A stretch of 64,000 nucleotides of DNA from Eublepharis macularius (lineage: Eukaryota; Chordata; Lepidosauria; Squamata; Eublepharidae): NCBI RefSeq assembly GCF_028583425.1, contig NC_072798.1, positions 16,122,501 to 16,186,500 of the forward strand, in the 5' to 3' direction. The notes under the pieces are model-generated. The model made no database searches and was not told the DNA's origin. It saw nothing but the letters and a program-made list of their open reading frames with translations. Within the stretch, counting starts at the first letter, position 1. Each line of letters begins with the position of its first letter. This document shows positions 10,804 through 24,744 of this stretch, piece after piece. Position numbers and translations under genes: made by a program.

Positions 10804-10889
10804 AGTGCAATCCTAAGAAGAGTTACTCCAGTCTAAGCTCATTGATTTCAATGGGCTTAGACTGGAGTAACTCTTCTTAGGATTGCACT
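10804..10889. repeat. Perfect 35-bp-arm palindrome, probable MITE
   Basis: The arms 10804-10838 and 10855-10889 are perfect reverse complements (35 of 35). They begin AGTGCAATCCTAAGAAGAG, and the 16-nt centre is itself nearly palindromic (CATTGA..TCAATG). The whole 86-bp unit can form an almost complete hairpin. A diverged relative sits at 16732-16820. No clear target duplication is seen, so the superfamily is unknown. Confidence 0.85.
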
Positions 10890-11408
10890 ATTAAAACACT
10901 GAATTTACCCAGCTACAACTTAAGCACTCTTTTTCATATGAACAATTTATGGCTGCATATTTAGAAATGCATACAACAATGTAAAATGAGGTTACAGAAA
11001 GACTAATTTTTTTTAAAAAGTCACAAGCTTTCCTGGTTAAAGGAAATGGTAACAGGGTTTGCATAAAATATTCAAACAAAACTCAATGGAGTCTTCTACC
11101 ATTCATTTGGGATGCTAGTTAAAGAGATAAGCAACTCACAAGGTAAAACAGTGACACAATAAAATCATACAAATGAAAAAAACCACAAAAATTATCAACA
11201 GTAAATTAGCCCTAAAATGGCCCTCAGACTAGAGGCAGATCATAAGACAGCTATAACTGATGGAAGACCACAATTAAAATCTATGGTATGCAATACAGTG
11301 CTCTACCTCCAAAAGCAACTGTGTATAATGGCTGTCACGAACTAGTTGCAATCAGGGATAGGTCTCAGGTACAACTAGTCACACAGAGTTGATGTTAGCT
11401 CTGGAGGA

Positions 11409-11790
11409 GTTTGCCATGCTACTCTGTAGTTGCAAAATAGTAAAAAGTCCAGTAGCACCTTTAAGACCAACAAACTTTAGTGAGGCATATCAAGAGCTGC
11501 TGTAGCACAGTGGTTAAGTGGTTTGGTTGTGAAACAGAACTCTACTGGTTCAAATCTCACTACTGTCATGAGCTCAGCAGGTGGCCTTGGGTTAGCCACT
11601 CCTCTCAGCCCCAGCTCCCCAGCCGTATTGTCGGGATAATAATAACACTAACTTGTTCACTGTTCTGGGTGAGGCACTAATCTGTCTAGAAGAGTGGTAT
11701 ATAAATGCAGTTGTTGTTGTTGTTATTAGCTTTCGAGAACCACAGCTCTCTTTGTCAGATGCAGAACTGTTGGCACCCACAGTATTTTCT
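11409..11790 (+). repeat. AGTCCAGTAGCACC-core repeat, interrupted by a SINE
   Basis: The left piece has the core AGTCCAGTAGCACCTTTAAG (11449-11468) followed by ACCAACAAACTTTAGTG. The right piece (from about 11729) continues with AGCTTTCGAGAACCACAG and TTTGTCAGATGCA. Related copies at 25375, 26341 and 46108 show the uninterrupted order of parts of this unit. The SINE at 11492-11728 separates the two pieces. Family name unknown to me. Confidence 0.6.
11492..11728 (+). mobile_element. tRNA-derived SINE
   Basis: The A-box-like TAGCACAGTGGTTAAGTGG and B-box-like GGTTCAAATCTC are spaced as in a tRNA. They are followed by CATGAGCTCAGCAGGTGGCC, GGGTTAGCCACT and a (GTT)n tail. It is a pol III retroposon rather than a tRNA gene, because the body is long and the acceptor half is absent. 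Confidence 0.85.
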
Positions 11791-12329
11791 CAGTGCTGAT
11801 TTCAGATGAGTGATAAAACATGTTGTATAAATTGGTCCTTTGCTTCCATATATCTAGCCATGTGAACCAGGCAACATCTGATGTACTCAGGATTTAAAGT
11901 CCCTCTGAAGCTGTGGGATCTCTGCAAGTGTCACAGGTTTCTCATATTCACTGCTAGAATACACTCTTGCATCAAAACGGCAAGGCCATTGAAAGAATAT
12001 GTTATTAAACAAATGGGTCTGAATAGGGTTACCGAAGAATGTGCCAATTTTTTTTTTAATTGACTGAGCACGAAACATAACAAGAACTGCCACAGGGGTT
12101 CAGGTCTATAACCTAACTAGCTAATGATCTTCTGCAGAAGCTTCATCGCAATGGTGAACAACACTTTTCTACCTTGTACCCATTCAAGGCACTGATGATA
12201 CAACAAACATTTAAATAGGTGCCCAGAACAATCTGTTCATACCTAAAGACTTCTTTACTCTCATCTTCTATTAATTGGTTTTGAACTCATGTATATGCAC
12301 ATCATCAGCACTTCTGTTCCTGCCTGGGA

Positions 12330-12672
12330 ATTAAGATCACAGGGACACGCCCTCTTGACTGTTTCATCAGCTGAAGAAGTTTACCTGACGGGTACATGAG
12401 AGAGGGCCTTGGTGGTGGCAATTCCATGATTCCTGAAGAGAAATGCGCCCCCCCCCGGCCCTGCATCTGCCCCCCACTATACAAGGTGCCTGAAGATTTT
12501 GTTATTTAGAACAGCTTTTTAATTAACTTTATTTTTATGCTTATTGGCAGTCTTAAACTGTGTTTTATTCATTTTATGACTGTTATTTTATTTATATTGT
12601 AAACTGCCTTGAATCCCTACAACATAGAAAGGAAGCTTAATAAATATTTTAAATAAATAAATAAATAAAACT
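12330..12672 (+). mobile_element. L2-like LINE 3' end
   Basis: A short degenerate coding remnant (GGGTACATGAGAGAGGGCCT near 12390) is followed by the 3' UTR (TTGTAAACTGCCTTGAATCC near 12596) and an (AAAT)n tail ending about 12668. This is the usual form of L2 tails in reptiles. No intact frame remains. Confidence 0.6.
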
Positions 12673-12814
12673 AGTAATTAGGTTTTGCAGGCTAACTGTA
12701 TCCTATTCCCTCTGAATTTGATGCAGATTGATTACATTTAGATTTTAATTCTTATATTCTGAGGATAATTGTTCTTGGCTAGCTTATTTTAACCTTGTCA
12801 TAGTTTTAAACCAA

Positions 12815-13745
12815 TGGTACTCACTATGGCTCATGGAGAGCCATGTTTACAATTCCAGGAACGAGCCACATGACTACGGTATGCTCTGTATACCACCCCA
12901 CCAAGTACACACATACAATAATGTAAGATATAACTATTCATAGTATAACTATAACTTTGTAAATTGATTAACAGACTTCATTTATAATGCACCTTTCTCA
13001 CCAGTGGGGACCCAAAGCAGCCTACATTCTCCTCTCCTCCACTGTAGCCACACAACAACACTGTAAGGTAGGTTAGGCTAAGTATGTGTGACTGGCCCAA
13101 GATCACCCAGTGAGCTTTCCATGGCAAAGTGGGGATTTGAACTTGGGCCTCCCAGATCCTAGCCTGACACTTTAGCCACTATGCTGCTATCTCTGTGCAC
13201 GTATGGTTGTCTCTCCCCTCTACTGTTGAAACTTAGCTAGCCATTATGGAGTAAAGCATGGAATTTCCCTCTCTGCCTCCTGTTCTTGCCTCAACATGAG
13301 GCACAACAGCAGGTGAGAGAGTGAGATTGCCATGATACCTGAAGGAGGACCAGCTGGCTGTGAAGAAAGGGGAGTGAAATCACAACCACACCACTATGGC
13401 CAGCTTGGGTGGATGCTGTGGTGCTCTCTTTCTCTTCTCTGCAGTCAGCTTGCCCTACTCCCAGAATATGCCCCAATGCCAACATGACAGCACAGAGACT
13501 GCAGAGAAACGGTGTGGGAAAGGACAAGCCATTTACTGCTGTCTCTGGAATGAGCCCCACAGCTTAGGGAGGCTCACAGCATATCCATCCTCCAGCAGTG
13601 GTGGCTTTTAGGTGGCAAGCCACAAGCCCTATCAAGCAATGACCTTGCTCACATTCCTGGAACATGGGTTGGGTACTGCACTGGGGAAGAGCCACAAGTA
13701 GCATGTCAAAGGGCTGCAAGTGGCTCCCGAGCCTTTGAGTATTAG
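12815..13745. mobile_element. hAT-like element with nested SINE, tentative
   Basis: The left end GTACTCACTATGGCTC and the complement of the right end (ATACTCAAAGGCTCGGGAGC) form a rough terminal inverted repeat. A SINE occupies about 12970-13195. The GC-richer part 13290-13560 has open frames on both strands without recognisable protein similarity. No target duplication was confirmed. Confidence 0.4.
12970..13195 (-). mobile_element. tRNA-derived SINE, reverse orientation
   Basis: On the minus strand the copy starts near GCATAGTGGCTAAAGTGTC with a B box GTTCAAATCCCC. It passes through TCACTGGGTGATCTTGGGCC and CCTACCTTACAGTG, and ends in a body matching GGGTCCCCACTGGTGAG. Similar copies lie at 19338-19555 and, partially, at 32930-33115. 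Confidence 0.75.
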
Positions 13746-14129
13746 AAATTTCAATCATGTCCATAGAGGCAGGCAGCATAGATACTTCTGAGCTCGTAAT
13801 ATGGTACCATATACCATGTTTTCCTAGACTTGAAAAGGCACGCAAGAATTCACTGAACATGAAGCCACACATGTTTAGAATTAGTGTAGATCTAACATTA
13901 CCAATCTTTGAACTACAGTTAAGAAAGCAGGCCATGGGCTCACACCTCTCCCACCTCCTCCCTTCCTCCCCCACTATAGTGTATCAGGATGCCTACATCA
14001 GCAATACGCATAGTTAACATTAAGCATGGTTGCATCTGTTCTGATAAAATGTTGTATCACAATTGGCACTCTGCATGGAAAGGAAGGGACTTGCACAGGA
14101 GAGAGCCCAAGATCTACTCAATATGTAGT

Positions 14130-14345
14130 GCAATTTTATTTACCCTGCCTTTGCCACTACAACATGCAAGGTGGCTAATAAAATGCAAGCGCAATAAAAG
14201 CCACAATCTTAAAAACACAATTAAAGAAATAACAAAAAGGCCAGAAGGACTAGACAAAGAAAAACAGCAATCAGAATTAATAAACTGCGCTTACAAATGC
14301 CCTCTGAAACACAAACTTTACCATGAACCCATAGGAGGTTTTGCT
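14130..14345. repeat. Probable LINE/SINE tail remnant
   Basis: The text TATTTACCCTGCCTTTGCC followed by AAGGTGGCTAATAAAATGC and an A-rich stretch resembles the 3' tails of reptile retroposons read in reverse. It is too diverged for family assignment. Confidence 0.35.
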
Positions 14346-16731
14346 AAGTCACAAGTTACTGAAAAAGTCCTCACTCATCTTATCTCAGAGGGATGAACAA
14401 GGAGGAGGCCCCAGAAGATTTCAGCCAGGGATCCCTGCCTCTGGCTTCTTGAATCTTGGGGATAAAATCCAAAAGAACTTGAAGGGGTGGGGGGAGAGAG
14501 AGCTCTGAGTTATCTGATACCAACTGGCTGGTTGGAAATCGCTCAGCTCATTCCAGGCAGAAGCATGCAACACCAATGTGCACTTTTTGCCTGATCACAG
14601 ACATGAATTTCCTTGTATCAGGTGGTGTGCAAACTTGTCCCTGTTGCCATGCAGGAAGCAAACTCTTCTCTATTTCGAAAACTGCAACCAAAAAGCATCT
14701 TTTCCACAAAGAGAAGTGCTAATCCCAGCTCTCCTCAGCCTCCTTGGCACAAGACGTGCTGTGTTACTTGCTTTGTGTCTGCAGGGACCACCTGTTTGGA
14801 AGCAGCTGCCTCTGTCATGGGAGGATGCTTGGCTTGGAACCACCCAACATTCCGTGGAAACCCCGCTCCAAGAAACTAGGACTGGCTGCCACAAGGGAGG
14901 GGGCATGCTGTGGTGCTGCCCACTACCCCCTCACAAAAAGCAACTACTGCCCTTGGATCTAAGCAACTAGGTAGGTTTATATTAGAAGTGTTAGATAAAA
15001 TGCCAGTTCTTGAATGAATTCTGAGAGATATTTCAGCAGGAATAGTTAATACCAGGCACAAAAAGTTATTATTGAAAATATTCAAGGTTTTTTCCCCTTA
15101 ATGAAGCACAACTGCCTAGACTTCTATTCACTTACCCAATTCATGTCCCTAGGGCAGGCTTGCAACAATGTTGATAATGCCTACCAGGTTCTCGACTCCC
15201 CATCACCACACTGGCAATACATCCATTTTTAGATCCCAGAGCAAGCGTTAAATAAATGAACGAACAAATAAACCCAAGGGCAGTGTTAAGCCTCTGCTAG
15301 GCCTCCATGAATGGCTGGTCGGGTGCATTAGTTTAGCGGGCCCCAAGTTATGAAAAGTTCACAGAGAAAGAAACAAGCAGCACACGTTTTGTTATTTAGC
15401 CTAGCTTAGTTGTTGCCACACATCTCTGGAGTCGTTTGAATTTTTTTGTCCAGTCCATTTGCTTGCAGCAACAGCTACAGAGATATATTTTATAGGAAAG
15501 TGATTAATATGTAACTAAAATAAATGCTCATCATATAGACAACAACCACTTCTAAACACAGACTAATTTGCACGCTGGCATATTCTTCCTCTGAATGTAT
15601 TCAGAAGACAAATTGCAAACAGTTTATGAATAAAGAGATTCTCCATCTCAATTTTTTCCCCAGATTAAAAAAAAAAATCTCTCTCACCTACACTCCCCCT
15701 TTTAACAGCATGGCAGGCTAAACTCTGCTGAAGAATTCAGGTCTGGAAGCACTGAGCACTGCTACAGGAAAATGACCACACATAAGCACATTATTCTTGC
15801 CCATCGTGCCAAAGCAGTTCAACTTTTTGCAGTCTCTCTGAAGAATGAACTATACTAGCTTAAGCTGTACTTCTAACAAGATAACCACTGGCATGACATA
15901 CAGAAGTTAAGTGGACAGCCCCTGCAACAGGAAAAGATGTTAAGATCCCTACTATGTCTTGGAACTTAACTCTGCACAAAGACATTTTAACACTGGCCTC
16001 ACCTATAACAGTCGGTTATACTCACCTTTGCTCTCCTTCTGAAACACTGTCAGGAGGAACACAGAAGACCAAAGGGATCCTAATAAATGTCTCAACTTAG
16101 AAACTGAAGTAACTCTGAATGATATGGCACATGTCAGGGTACAAAAAGCGCAGAAGCAGCTCAGGATAAAAGAGAGTTAACAGATAAAATGGTATATTCA
16201 CAGATAATTCTTTGCTCCAATTAAAATAACAAGGTCAGAAGGATGCGAGACAGATGCAAATAATGTGTGCATTTTATATTGAATCAGCAAAAAGTGCAAA
16301 AAAATTAACTAGGAAGGCACAAACAGTTGTGCAGGAAAAGTATTATTTATTCCCAATGTGTTCTGAGATGCTCTCTTGAGGGAAGTGGCCTTTACAAATT
16401 AAATAAAGCAGCTGAATCTGCTCCCTCTGTCAGCTTACAAGGAGGCACTGGGGATGCAGTGCACACGGTTGGTTTAAAAGCAGCAATTGTTCAAAGTCTT
16501 GGACTCGTGCCTTTTAATCATTACATTTTAACTATAATAAACTAAAGCATTTTATAAAGTACTTAGTATTATGAATTTCTCCATATCCCTCCAAGTTAAC
16601 TGAGTTTACAGCCTACAACCTACGTTAACAAAAAGCTAAAAGGGGCTGGTGGTTATCTGAACCTAGAGTCATTTGATTTAGTTCTGTATTTACAGATAAA
16701 AATTCAAGATTTTTTGTTGGGGGAGAGGTCA

Positions 16732-16820
16732 TAGTGCCACCATAGGCAGAGCAACACCCTTCTAAGCACGAAGACTTCAGTGGACTTGGAAGAACATAAC
16801 TCTGCTTAGGATTGTACTGT
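16732..16820. repeat. Diverged copy of the AGTGCAATCC palindrome
   Basis: The right half (TCTGCTTAGGATTGTACTG) and left half (TAGTGCCACCATAGGCAG) are imperfect complements around a TTCAGTGGAC centre. It matches the layout of 10804-10889 but is clearly older. Confidence 0.65.
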
Positions 16821-19337
16821 GAGCTCTATACATTTTCTCACACTCAGGAAATACATGAACTATTCCATTTCCAGTGTCCCAGCTGAACTGCTGCCTTTGA
16901 CTGAAGTAATCAAAACACACACACACACTGCTCCTGTTATGGAGTCTGGTCCTCCAAGGGATTTTATTTCATCACTATTGCAAGTAATCCCTTTTGGCAA
17001 ATTTAATGGCTAGGCCTGCTATCTGAAGCTCCATCTGTACCTCACTCAGAAAAACTGTACGGGCCAATGGAGCCAAGAACTTACACAGAAAAATCCATTG
17101 TTGCTTTCAGTATATAATTGCTACCGAGGCTGATTAAAAACAAACAAAAAGTCATAAAAGTGGAAGTCAGACACACGCAGAAAGCTTAAGCAACTTAAAA
17201 GTAATTTTGTGCTCTGCCATAAAACCTTCTCTGCTAAAAAGCTTGACCAGGGCTGCCTTCCCTCAGGCACAGTTGAGACCTAACAGATGGGCTGTTACAC
17301 CCGTGGCCTTGGAGGTCAACACACAGGCTGGAGCTGATCAATAGCAGCATATTTCACAGATGGAATCCCTCTGCTGAGGGTGCAACACCAACTATCTGCA
17401 ACCACAGCCGAACGAGTCAAAACTCTGACTTGGCTAGTGCCATGCATAAGGCACTAAAAATTTTAAAAAGCTAACCAAGAATTGCACTCTGAGGTAAAAG
17501 CTAGGTATTTCAGAACTTGGATTCGTGAAATGTCCCAAACTGCAAGACCAAATCGCAATGCTTTCCCTGGAACTTGCAACAGGCCTAGGCATATTAGGAA
17601 AAGAAGCAAAATACGGATCTGCACCACTGCCCTTCCAATCTCATGCGTCACGGACAAAGGTACTGGCTGCTTGCCAGAGTTCAGTGTAGCAATGCCATGG
17701 TTTTGTGGGTGACAGTGTCCAATTCCACAGGGACACTGCCTGGGAAGGTGGGGAAAGATGTCTTAAAGAAACCTGTCCTCTTACTTTTCCACTGAATTGT
17801 TTTTTTCTACAAGAATGAGCTCAGTTAACCAGATCAGATGTGTTTAATTTTTGAATTGGGAAGGCTCAAACAGTTTCATTTGGCAAAATAAAGTTTGAGA
17901 ATGCAAACATTCCTTATTCGATACCATTTTCCTATTTCTGGTTATAAAACGGAATATGAGTTCTTAGTCTTGGAGGTAACCAGCAGCTGTTGAATCACGT
18001 TAGTGTTTAATGTGCAACAACACATTTGATATCAAATGCTCAAGCACAGTCTGGTACGTCCAGAAACTAATCAGAGAAATGTTTTGTTTGTGAAGGTATA
18101 GCTATTCTATTTTCAATGCTGCAAGGAAAAGGATGGAACACGTTTAAAAAGTGAAAACTGAGAATAGCTTTAAGTGGTCTGTGAGCATAAGCAAGCAGGT
18201 ACAGGGTGGGGAGAAAGAATGCCACTTAACCCTGCTCCATTTCTTCCTTTCATTTAAGCAGCAATCTTGCCAAGAAAAAAATGTCAGGAAATTGTCAAGA
18301 AAGATTCAGACAGCCAAAAGTAAAGTACTTTTTTTCTCCAGTGAGAGCAACACATTTCCATTTACAGTTTTCTGGGTTTTTTTTTACAGACCTTGTAACA
18401 GACTTTGGTAGATTTAAGGTTTCTCAAACAATAATTTGTACTTGAATAGAAATGCTGAAGTACAAAACACACAAGAGTGTATTTAAAAAAAAACAGATAT
18501 ACATTTCTTTAGAAGCAATGATCATAAGAAATTAGGACCCAGTTCAATGCATTTTAAAAGGACACAGGCAGATACACAAATGTGCCTTTCAAAACGGATC
18601 CAGCACATCTGAATTTTGGAACTGAGGGTTTGGTACTTATGTTGCCCTCATGAGTACAGATATATTTTAAAACAACTTAAGTGAATGCATGACAACTCAA
18701 GGTTTTCTACTTGCTGTCGAAATCTAAGATGAAAACCACTGCTTTGGAAGAGCTGTGCAAAAGTCATCAAAGGCTGCTTCTTAAAGTTCCAGTGAACTAA
18801 AGAATGACTGAGTTGGTCCATAGGGATCAATTCAGGAAAGCTTCCACACAAAGCGGAACAGAGGTTTAGGCAGAATCCTTTTCTTCCCAGCCCATAAGTA
18901 TAGGCAGGGCTGGAAGGAAGATTTGCAGCAGCCATACAAAGGAACTCTGCCTAAGCATTCATTTAGGGCACTAGAGAAATCATTCTGGCCACAATTTGAG
19001 ACTTTTTGCGCCCTAGGTTTGGAAGCTTCCCAAAGCAGTGTCCTACGGGCTAGCTCAGGAACTGCAAGGTTCCAGGAACCTTAGAAACCAACCTTTGAAG
19101 GCCTTTACTCACTTCCTTCTAGCATCTGTGACTTGGATGAAAAGTAGACAAGATGTCAAACGGGCAGTTAAAGCACAGGTATTTTTGGCGCTAATGAAAA
19201 CAACGAAACTGAAAGAACTGTTTCAACTTTAATCATAACTTTAACAAATGCAGTGCAACTCAGCTATATTGGGTCTAATGTTAGAGCTTATTGCTTTTCT
19301 ATTATCCAAATACCAACTATAGTGAAAAAAATACCTA

Positions 19338-19555
19338 TTCATTTATTCCCCACCTTTCTCCTCAATGGGAACCACATCAGCTTATGTGCTTCTCTACTTG
19401 ACCATTTTTAATCCTCCCAACAACCCTGTGAGGGAGGTTAGACTGAATGTGTGTGACTGACCCAAGGTAACTTTCCACAGAACAGCAGGGAACTGAACCT
19501 AGGAATCCCATGTCCTAGTTTGGCTCTCCAAACACTACGCCACACTGAAGGTGCA
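19338..19555 (-). mobile_element. tRNA-derived SINE, reverse orientation
   Basis: Plus-strand text runs TTATTCCCCACCTTTCTCC, CCCTGTGAGGGAGGTTAG, TGTGTGACTGACCCAAGG, then GGAACTGAACCTAGGAATCC and CACTACGCCACAC. This is a typical reptile SINE read backwards. The B box is degraded. Confidence 0.75.
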
Positions 19556-22500
19556 TTCATTAACCTGTTTAAATCCTGTAATCAGGTTCAATACTTTTGT
19601 TCAAGCATCAATGTAACGGAACACAATTAATGTGCATTCAGGCAGTGATAGTTAGCAAAGTTAAAGTAGGGGGAATTAAGATATATCACTGATTCAAAAT
19701 CTCTCTTTTGCAATCACTGTCTTTCGTCTTTATGCTAACTGGAAAGCAGATACAGAGGTTTCCTTCCCAGGAGAGAAGAGAATCTCATTGTCAGCATTTG
19801 CAGGGGTCTCTAAATACTTTCTGACTAGTCATTGTTTGTGGTCACCCTAAGCCCCGCTGCATTTGTTCTGGGTGTGGAGAATACAGTGAAGGAGACACCT
19901 GACACTCTACCCCTTCTCCAAAATCAAGTACAAAGAGAAAAAAGTCATTGTTCCTCCCCCAGCACACTCCAGAGGACTTGAGTCTCTGCCCCTTCCTCAA
20001 CAACACTGTACACAAGGCTTTTTTATGAGACAGAAGCAATGTGAGCCCCACCCTCCCAAAAGAATTTCTCTCTCTAGCCAGGACATGGAAAGGTGCCTTC
20101 CTTGTACAGTTCTCTGAAATCCATTCAGAGTTCAGGGGAGAGAATTCAGAGGCGCTTACCAAAGCAGGAGGTGTTCGTAGTACACCTGAGCATGTCCCCA
20201 TTCCCCCATGTCTCCCACTTGTAAGAGTGAATGTCTCTGGAAGATCATGGGGGCGTAGAGACAAAAGGGAAGAGCACTATAAAATAGCTTCAAAAGTAAA
20301 TGTACACTGTGGTTTACTGCTTCCAAGGGAGGGTGATGAGACCCGCTATGCAATAGATGTTTGTACTGTTTTCAGTATTGTCATGTCTGTTGGGTGTGAC
20401 TGATAACAAGCTCCGTCAGATGGAATAGAACCATTTAAAAATAAATATATAAATTATGCTTTGCAACACACAATGGAAGTACAAGAGCAGCTGATTTCAG
20501 TGCAAAAATGCTGACACTTAAGTACAGCCTTACAAAAAAGTCCACAAAAGTTGCTATCTATTCTCAGAGCAATTTTCAGTTGCTCATTTGCCCAAGCATG
20601 CCAATGTAAGTCATTGGGGACACATCAACAGACTGTGAAAAGGAGGCAAAAATTCTCATCCTATTTACAAGAAATTCCCTACCTTGCTCACCTGAGGCAA
20701 GAAGCTACTTACAGAATATTTCACAAAGCATTCAACACTCCCCCTTCCTAATACCTTCTTCATGCCACATGACAAAATCACAATAAGACAATTCAACTGT
20801 CATCCCCTCCCCAAAATTCCAAAGAAATCAATGACCAGAAAAGCAAACTGTTAACAGAAAACACAGAACCTCAATATTTTGCGGGGGGGGGGGGATGTAA
20901 TTTCAAATAATTACACAATACCCTATAACTGTTGTTGCTTTGTTACCAGTACCTCGTGCATTATGGAAAATTGTAAGTTTCCCCCACTTATGCACCCTGA
21001 AGCAAGTCAAACAGGATGTATTTCTTGTGTACGATATAGGCTTGCTTCACAGATGTGTCATCGAAAAGCCCCTAAACTTTTCAGCCAGGTCCTATATACA
21101 AAGCTACATATCACAAATATGCACATCTCAGAAATGAGGTATACGGCTTACTTGAAGCTACGACATTCTAACAATTCATACTTAACATTAAAAAACAAGT
21201 CATGAACACTGTGACAATCATAAGCTTATAAACTGAAGCCTAATTTATGAAGACCCGTTTCCATACAAAATAAGGAATATATAGGATCCATTTTAAAAGT
21301 TTCCTTAAAATCAAAGGAAAATTATACCAGAGCTTCATAAAGCATATCTTCTTTTGCTGTTAAAATTCATCTGCCAAGTTTAATTCGAGTTCAATCAAGA
21401 TGCTAATTCTTCTAACAACTTCACTGAAGCGTGAGGCAAACTTTGAAGAGAGGGTCTCTCTGTACATCAGGGCCATCTACGTACATTTCTGCTGTACAAT
21501 AATATTGAAACCTGGCACTCACTACTGAGAATAGCCTCGTCTGCACTGGGCCAGCAAAACGCATCCTGATTTGAATGAGACGGGAGGCATTTCAGACTTG
21601 TGCATTCCTGCCATCACCAAATGGAGTGAGATAACTAAGAGAAGCCCACTGCACTGACAGAGCCCCACTTTCAAGCATACACAAGAATCGTATTGATAAT
21701 TCCAGACTAGGACAGTCATCACCTTCCACGTGCATGGAAAGCTCTGGAGGAAACCTGTGATCAAGTCTTCTTTACAGTGCCACAGCATGCATGACCTGAT
21801 CAGCTTGTGAAGCATGGGAACAGGGACAAAATGGGAAATCTCACCTTCCAAGAGTTGAGCAGTCGCACATTTTAGTTACCTTCACAGGACTAAAGAGGTT
21901 TGAAAGTAGTTGCAAAATATGAACAGGCCCTGCATGCCAGGAATTCTAATTATGAACTATAATTATGAAGATTAATGGGGAAAGTATGCAGCACCATTTT
22001 GACCATAGTTAGAAAAATGACAAAAAAATCTTTGAAAAAAATTCCGGCTACACGCACAACCCATGTGAGGCAAAGATTTATGTTTTGTACACTGTTCGTG
22101 TGTGTGTGTGTGTGTTTCCTAGCTTAATTTCCTAGTTCAGTTTTCCTAAGATGTGCCAAAGCTGGCTGAGTTTATTTGGGCGGGGGGTTGAGGTTATAAT
22201 CTATGGTAAAGACAGGGACAGAAAGATGTAGACCTCCATTTGAAAACTAAGAGAAAACTAAGCTGCCACACCTCAGAAACATCAAAGTCAACAATGGCAT
22301 AAAATTATCTGACCAGATCAACTTGCAGAAGTTAAATCATTAATGGTATCAAGTAAAGCCCAACTTTAACACATGTGTACATTTCCAAGGGGATTCCTTC
22401 GGATCTGTTCCATAACAGTGGTGCTTTCTGCCAACACAAGGAACCTTTCAGAGACAAAAGAAAACTTTTTTGCAAGAGGAAAGGACTCGTATCAGCAAAA

Positions 22501-23869
22501 AATTCCTTGTGCTGCAGGAAACGGTCACCAGAGAATACAGTCACCCTGGCTACACAAGGCATCAAGTAAACTCCATTGTCACAAGTTACTACTTTGATTT
22601 ACCTGAAGCAATATACAGAGTGGTAATACTAAAATACAAAAACAATAGTTAAGTACTACTACTAAAACCGGTTGGCCCACCATAACCTACGTTCTAAAAG
22701 CAAGAACAGTTCCCCATGAAGAACAGGTATCTCCCACCTCCCTCTCTACTGCAGCTCATGTGAGCCACTGGAAAGCTGTTTCAAAAGGCCAAAGGACCTT
22801 GGTCTTCTGCTCATACAATGTTTTTATCTATGCAATTGATCCTTCAATCCTACTGAAGGAAGCTATTAAAAAACAACTAGTGTGTGTGTGTGTGTGTGTG
22901 TGGTGCTGTTGTTCAATTATAAGGTTCAGCCTCACCTAGTTGGGAGTTACATTTCCAACACACATTATACCCTCACAAAGCAAGTTGTAACACTATACCA
23001 ACTACTTGCTGAACATTTGTGTGATTCTTTGCTTTAACAAGTGATGATATGTGATTTAGGCATGTTAGACAAAGAATCTATTTTACTTTTAGAGTATTTT
23101 TTGTGCCCATTTAGTAGCTGGTTTGCATAAACAAAAATGTTTTAGATAGATGAATGGAACTAGATGAATGCAGTACTAAGATTTAAAAAGACAATTTACA
23201 TGTACCACACAAATGCTGCATTCTTCCCTATAATCAGTTATGCAAACCATTTTCAAGATTAATTAAAATAAATAGGAAAAAAAACTGACATAAAAAGTTA
23301 AACTCAACTCATTTTTATAATCTTTAGGGTCAGTATTTAGGTTATATGTTTAAAATCAGGAAAAGATGAACAGCGTTAACAGAATCCAGTATTGCTTTTG
23401 GTCAGTAGTGACTCTATTCGGATACTGAAAATGCCACCATCATTGGCAACAATCATACTGTCGCTTCAACAACCATCCCAAGGAAATTATTTTAATATGC
23501 CAGAATGCAGATGTACCAAGCAGGTAAATGAGAGAGAGAGAGAAAATGCAGTGTCTAAAATTAAGATAGTGATAATCTCCCCTGAAAGCTGCTACTGGTT
23601 CTTCAGTTGCTTTAGACTAAGGGACACCTCATACATCATTAGAGAATGTATTTTGAAACAAATGAAGAGTAGCATAAAGAAGCTGTCTGTTTAAGGCTCA
23701 GAGACAGGGAAACCAATGGCTCTCTGTATTCACACACAAACACACTACTCAACATAATTACACAATACATTTTTTAACTGCATCAAGATTTAAGAACCAG
23801 TTTCAATAATTACTTGGAAATGACTGTCTCCAGGGCGAAACTTTAAAATAATGTGTTAAATATCAGTGC

Positions 23870-24218
23870 AGTGGTTCTCAAACTGTGGGTTCGGAGGACC
23901 CAAAAGAGGGTTGCAAGAGCAAGAGAAAAGAGGTGAAAAGGAGTGAGCTGACAGAGGCTGCTCTGGGAGATTTGACAGCAAATCTGTTTGCGCCTCTGCA
24001 TAACGTGCGAAATAGCCGTAAAATATAGCCTGTTGCACAATAACGTTATATATTTACAAATACAATCCTCAACTTATTCAGCTTTAACTGCTGTGAAATT
24101 CTTGCATTTTATGTTGAGGGAGGGGAAAGCAGCATGAGTTACTTGTCCAATTTAATCCCAAAAAAGCAGAGTACATTTACAGGTGGGTCCCACTTCAAAA
24201 AGTTTGAGAATCGTTTCA
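23870..24218. mobile_element. hAT Charlie-like non-autonomous element
   Basis: The left end CAGTGGTTCTCAAACTGTGG and the right end AAGTTTGAGAATCG form the terminal inverted repeat typical of Charlie-type hAT elements. Internal blocks GGAGGACCC and GTGGGTCCCACTTC fit the family. A target duplication is not clear, suggesting an older insertion. Confidence 0.7.
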
Positions 24219-24744
24219 TTAGTATGTCACAGCACTACTTTCTAACACTAAACAATACAGTTTAATAGGATTCACCTTTTAAAAAATACTTTAGTATTTT
24301 TTCTATGTGACTAAATAGATTCCAGAATTTGTCACTGGCAAGAGCATTTGCACAGTGATTTTTATAGCATATTTAATACTTCAGACCTACATTTTAACCA
24401 ACAGACCACCAAGAATATTATTATATTTACCTCAAAACAAATTTTAAGTATATTTTTCACCTATAAACTTCAAGCTTTCCTGCATTCACCCATACCCTCG
24501 CCCTACTGTTGTCCTTTTGCCCTTTAAGGGGCTTCAGTATTCAATAATGAAAACTGTATTTTTCTTCGAAGTCTGGCAACCATTGGTTAATATTTACTAA
24601 TTAAGAGATCTTTCTGGTAGCTAAATATAAAGTTGGTGCAAATTAAAATACTCATACAAATCAAAGATTTTAACACTAATTTTTCTGCCATTATTAGTTA
24701 CACTCAAACAATCTAGAACACAAACACTAGAGTTAAGCAATGAC

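Noticed and set aside
11492..11570. A tRNA gene suggested by A- and B-box-like sequence
   Set aside because: The acceptor stem cannot be closed and the sequence continues as a SINE found several times in the window.
13291..13974. A gene suggested by overlapping frames on both strands in the GC-richer part of intron 1
   Set aside because: No recognisable domains, no splice context, and the region overlaps a tentative hAT-like element.
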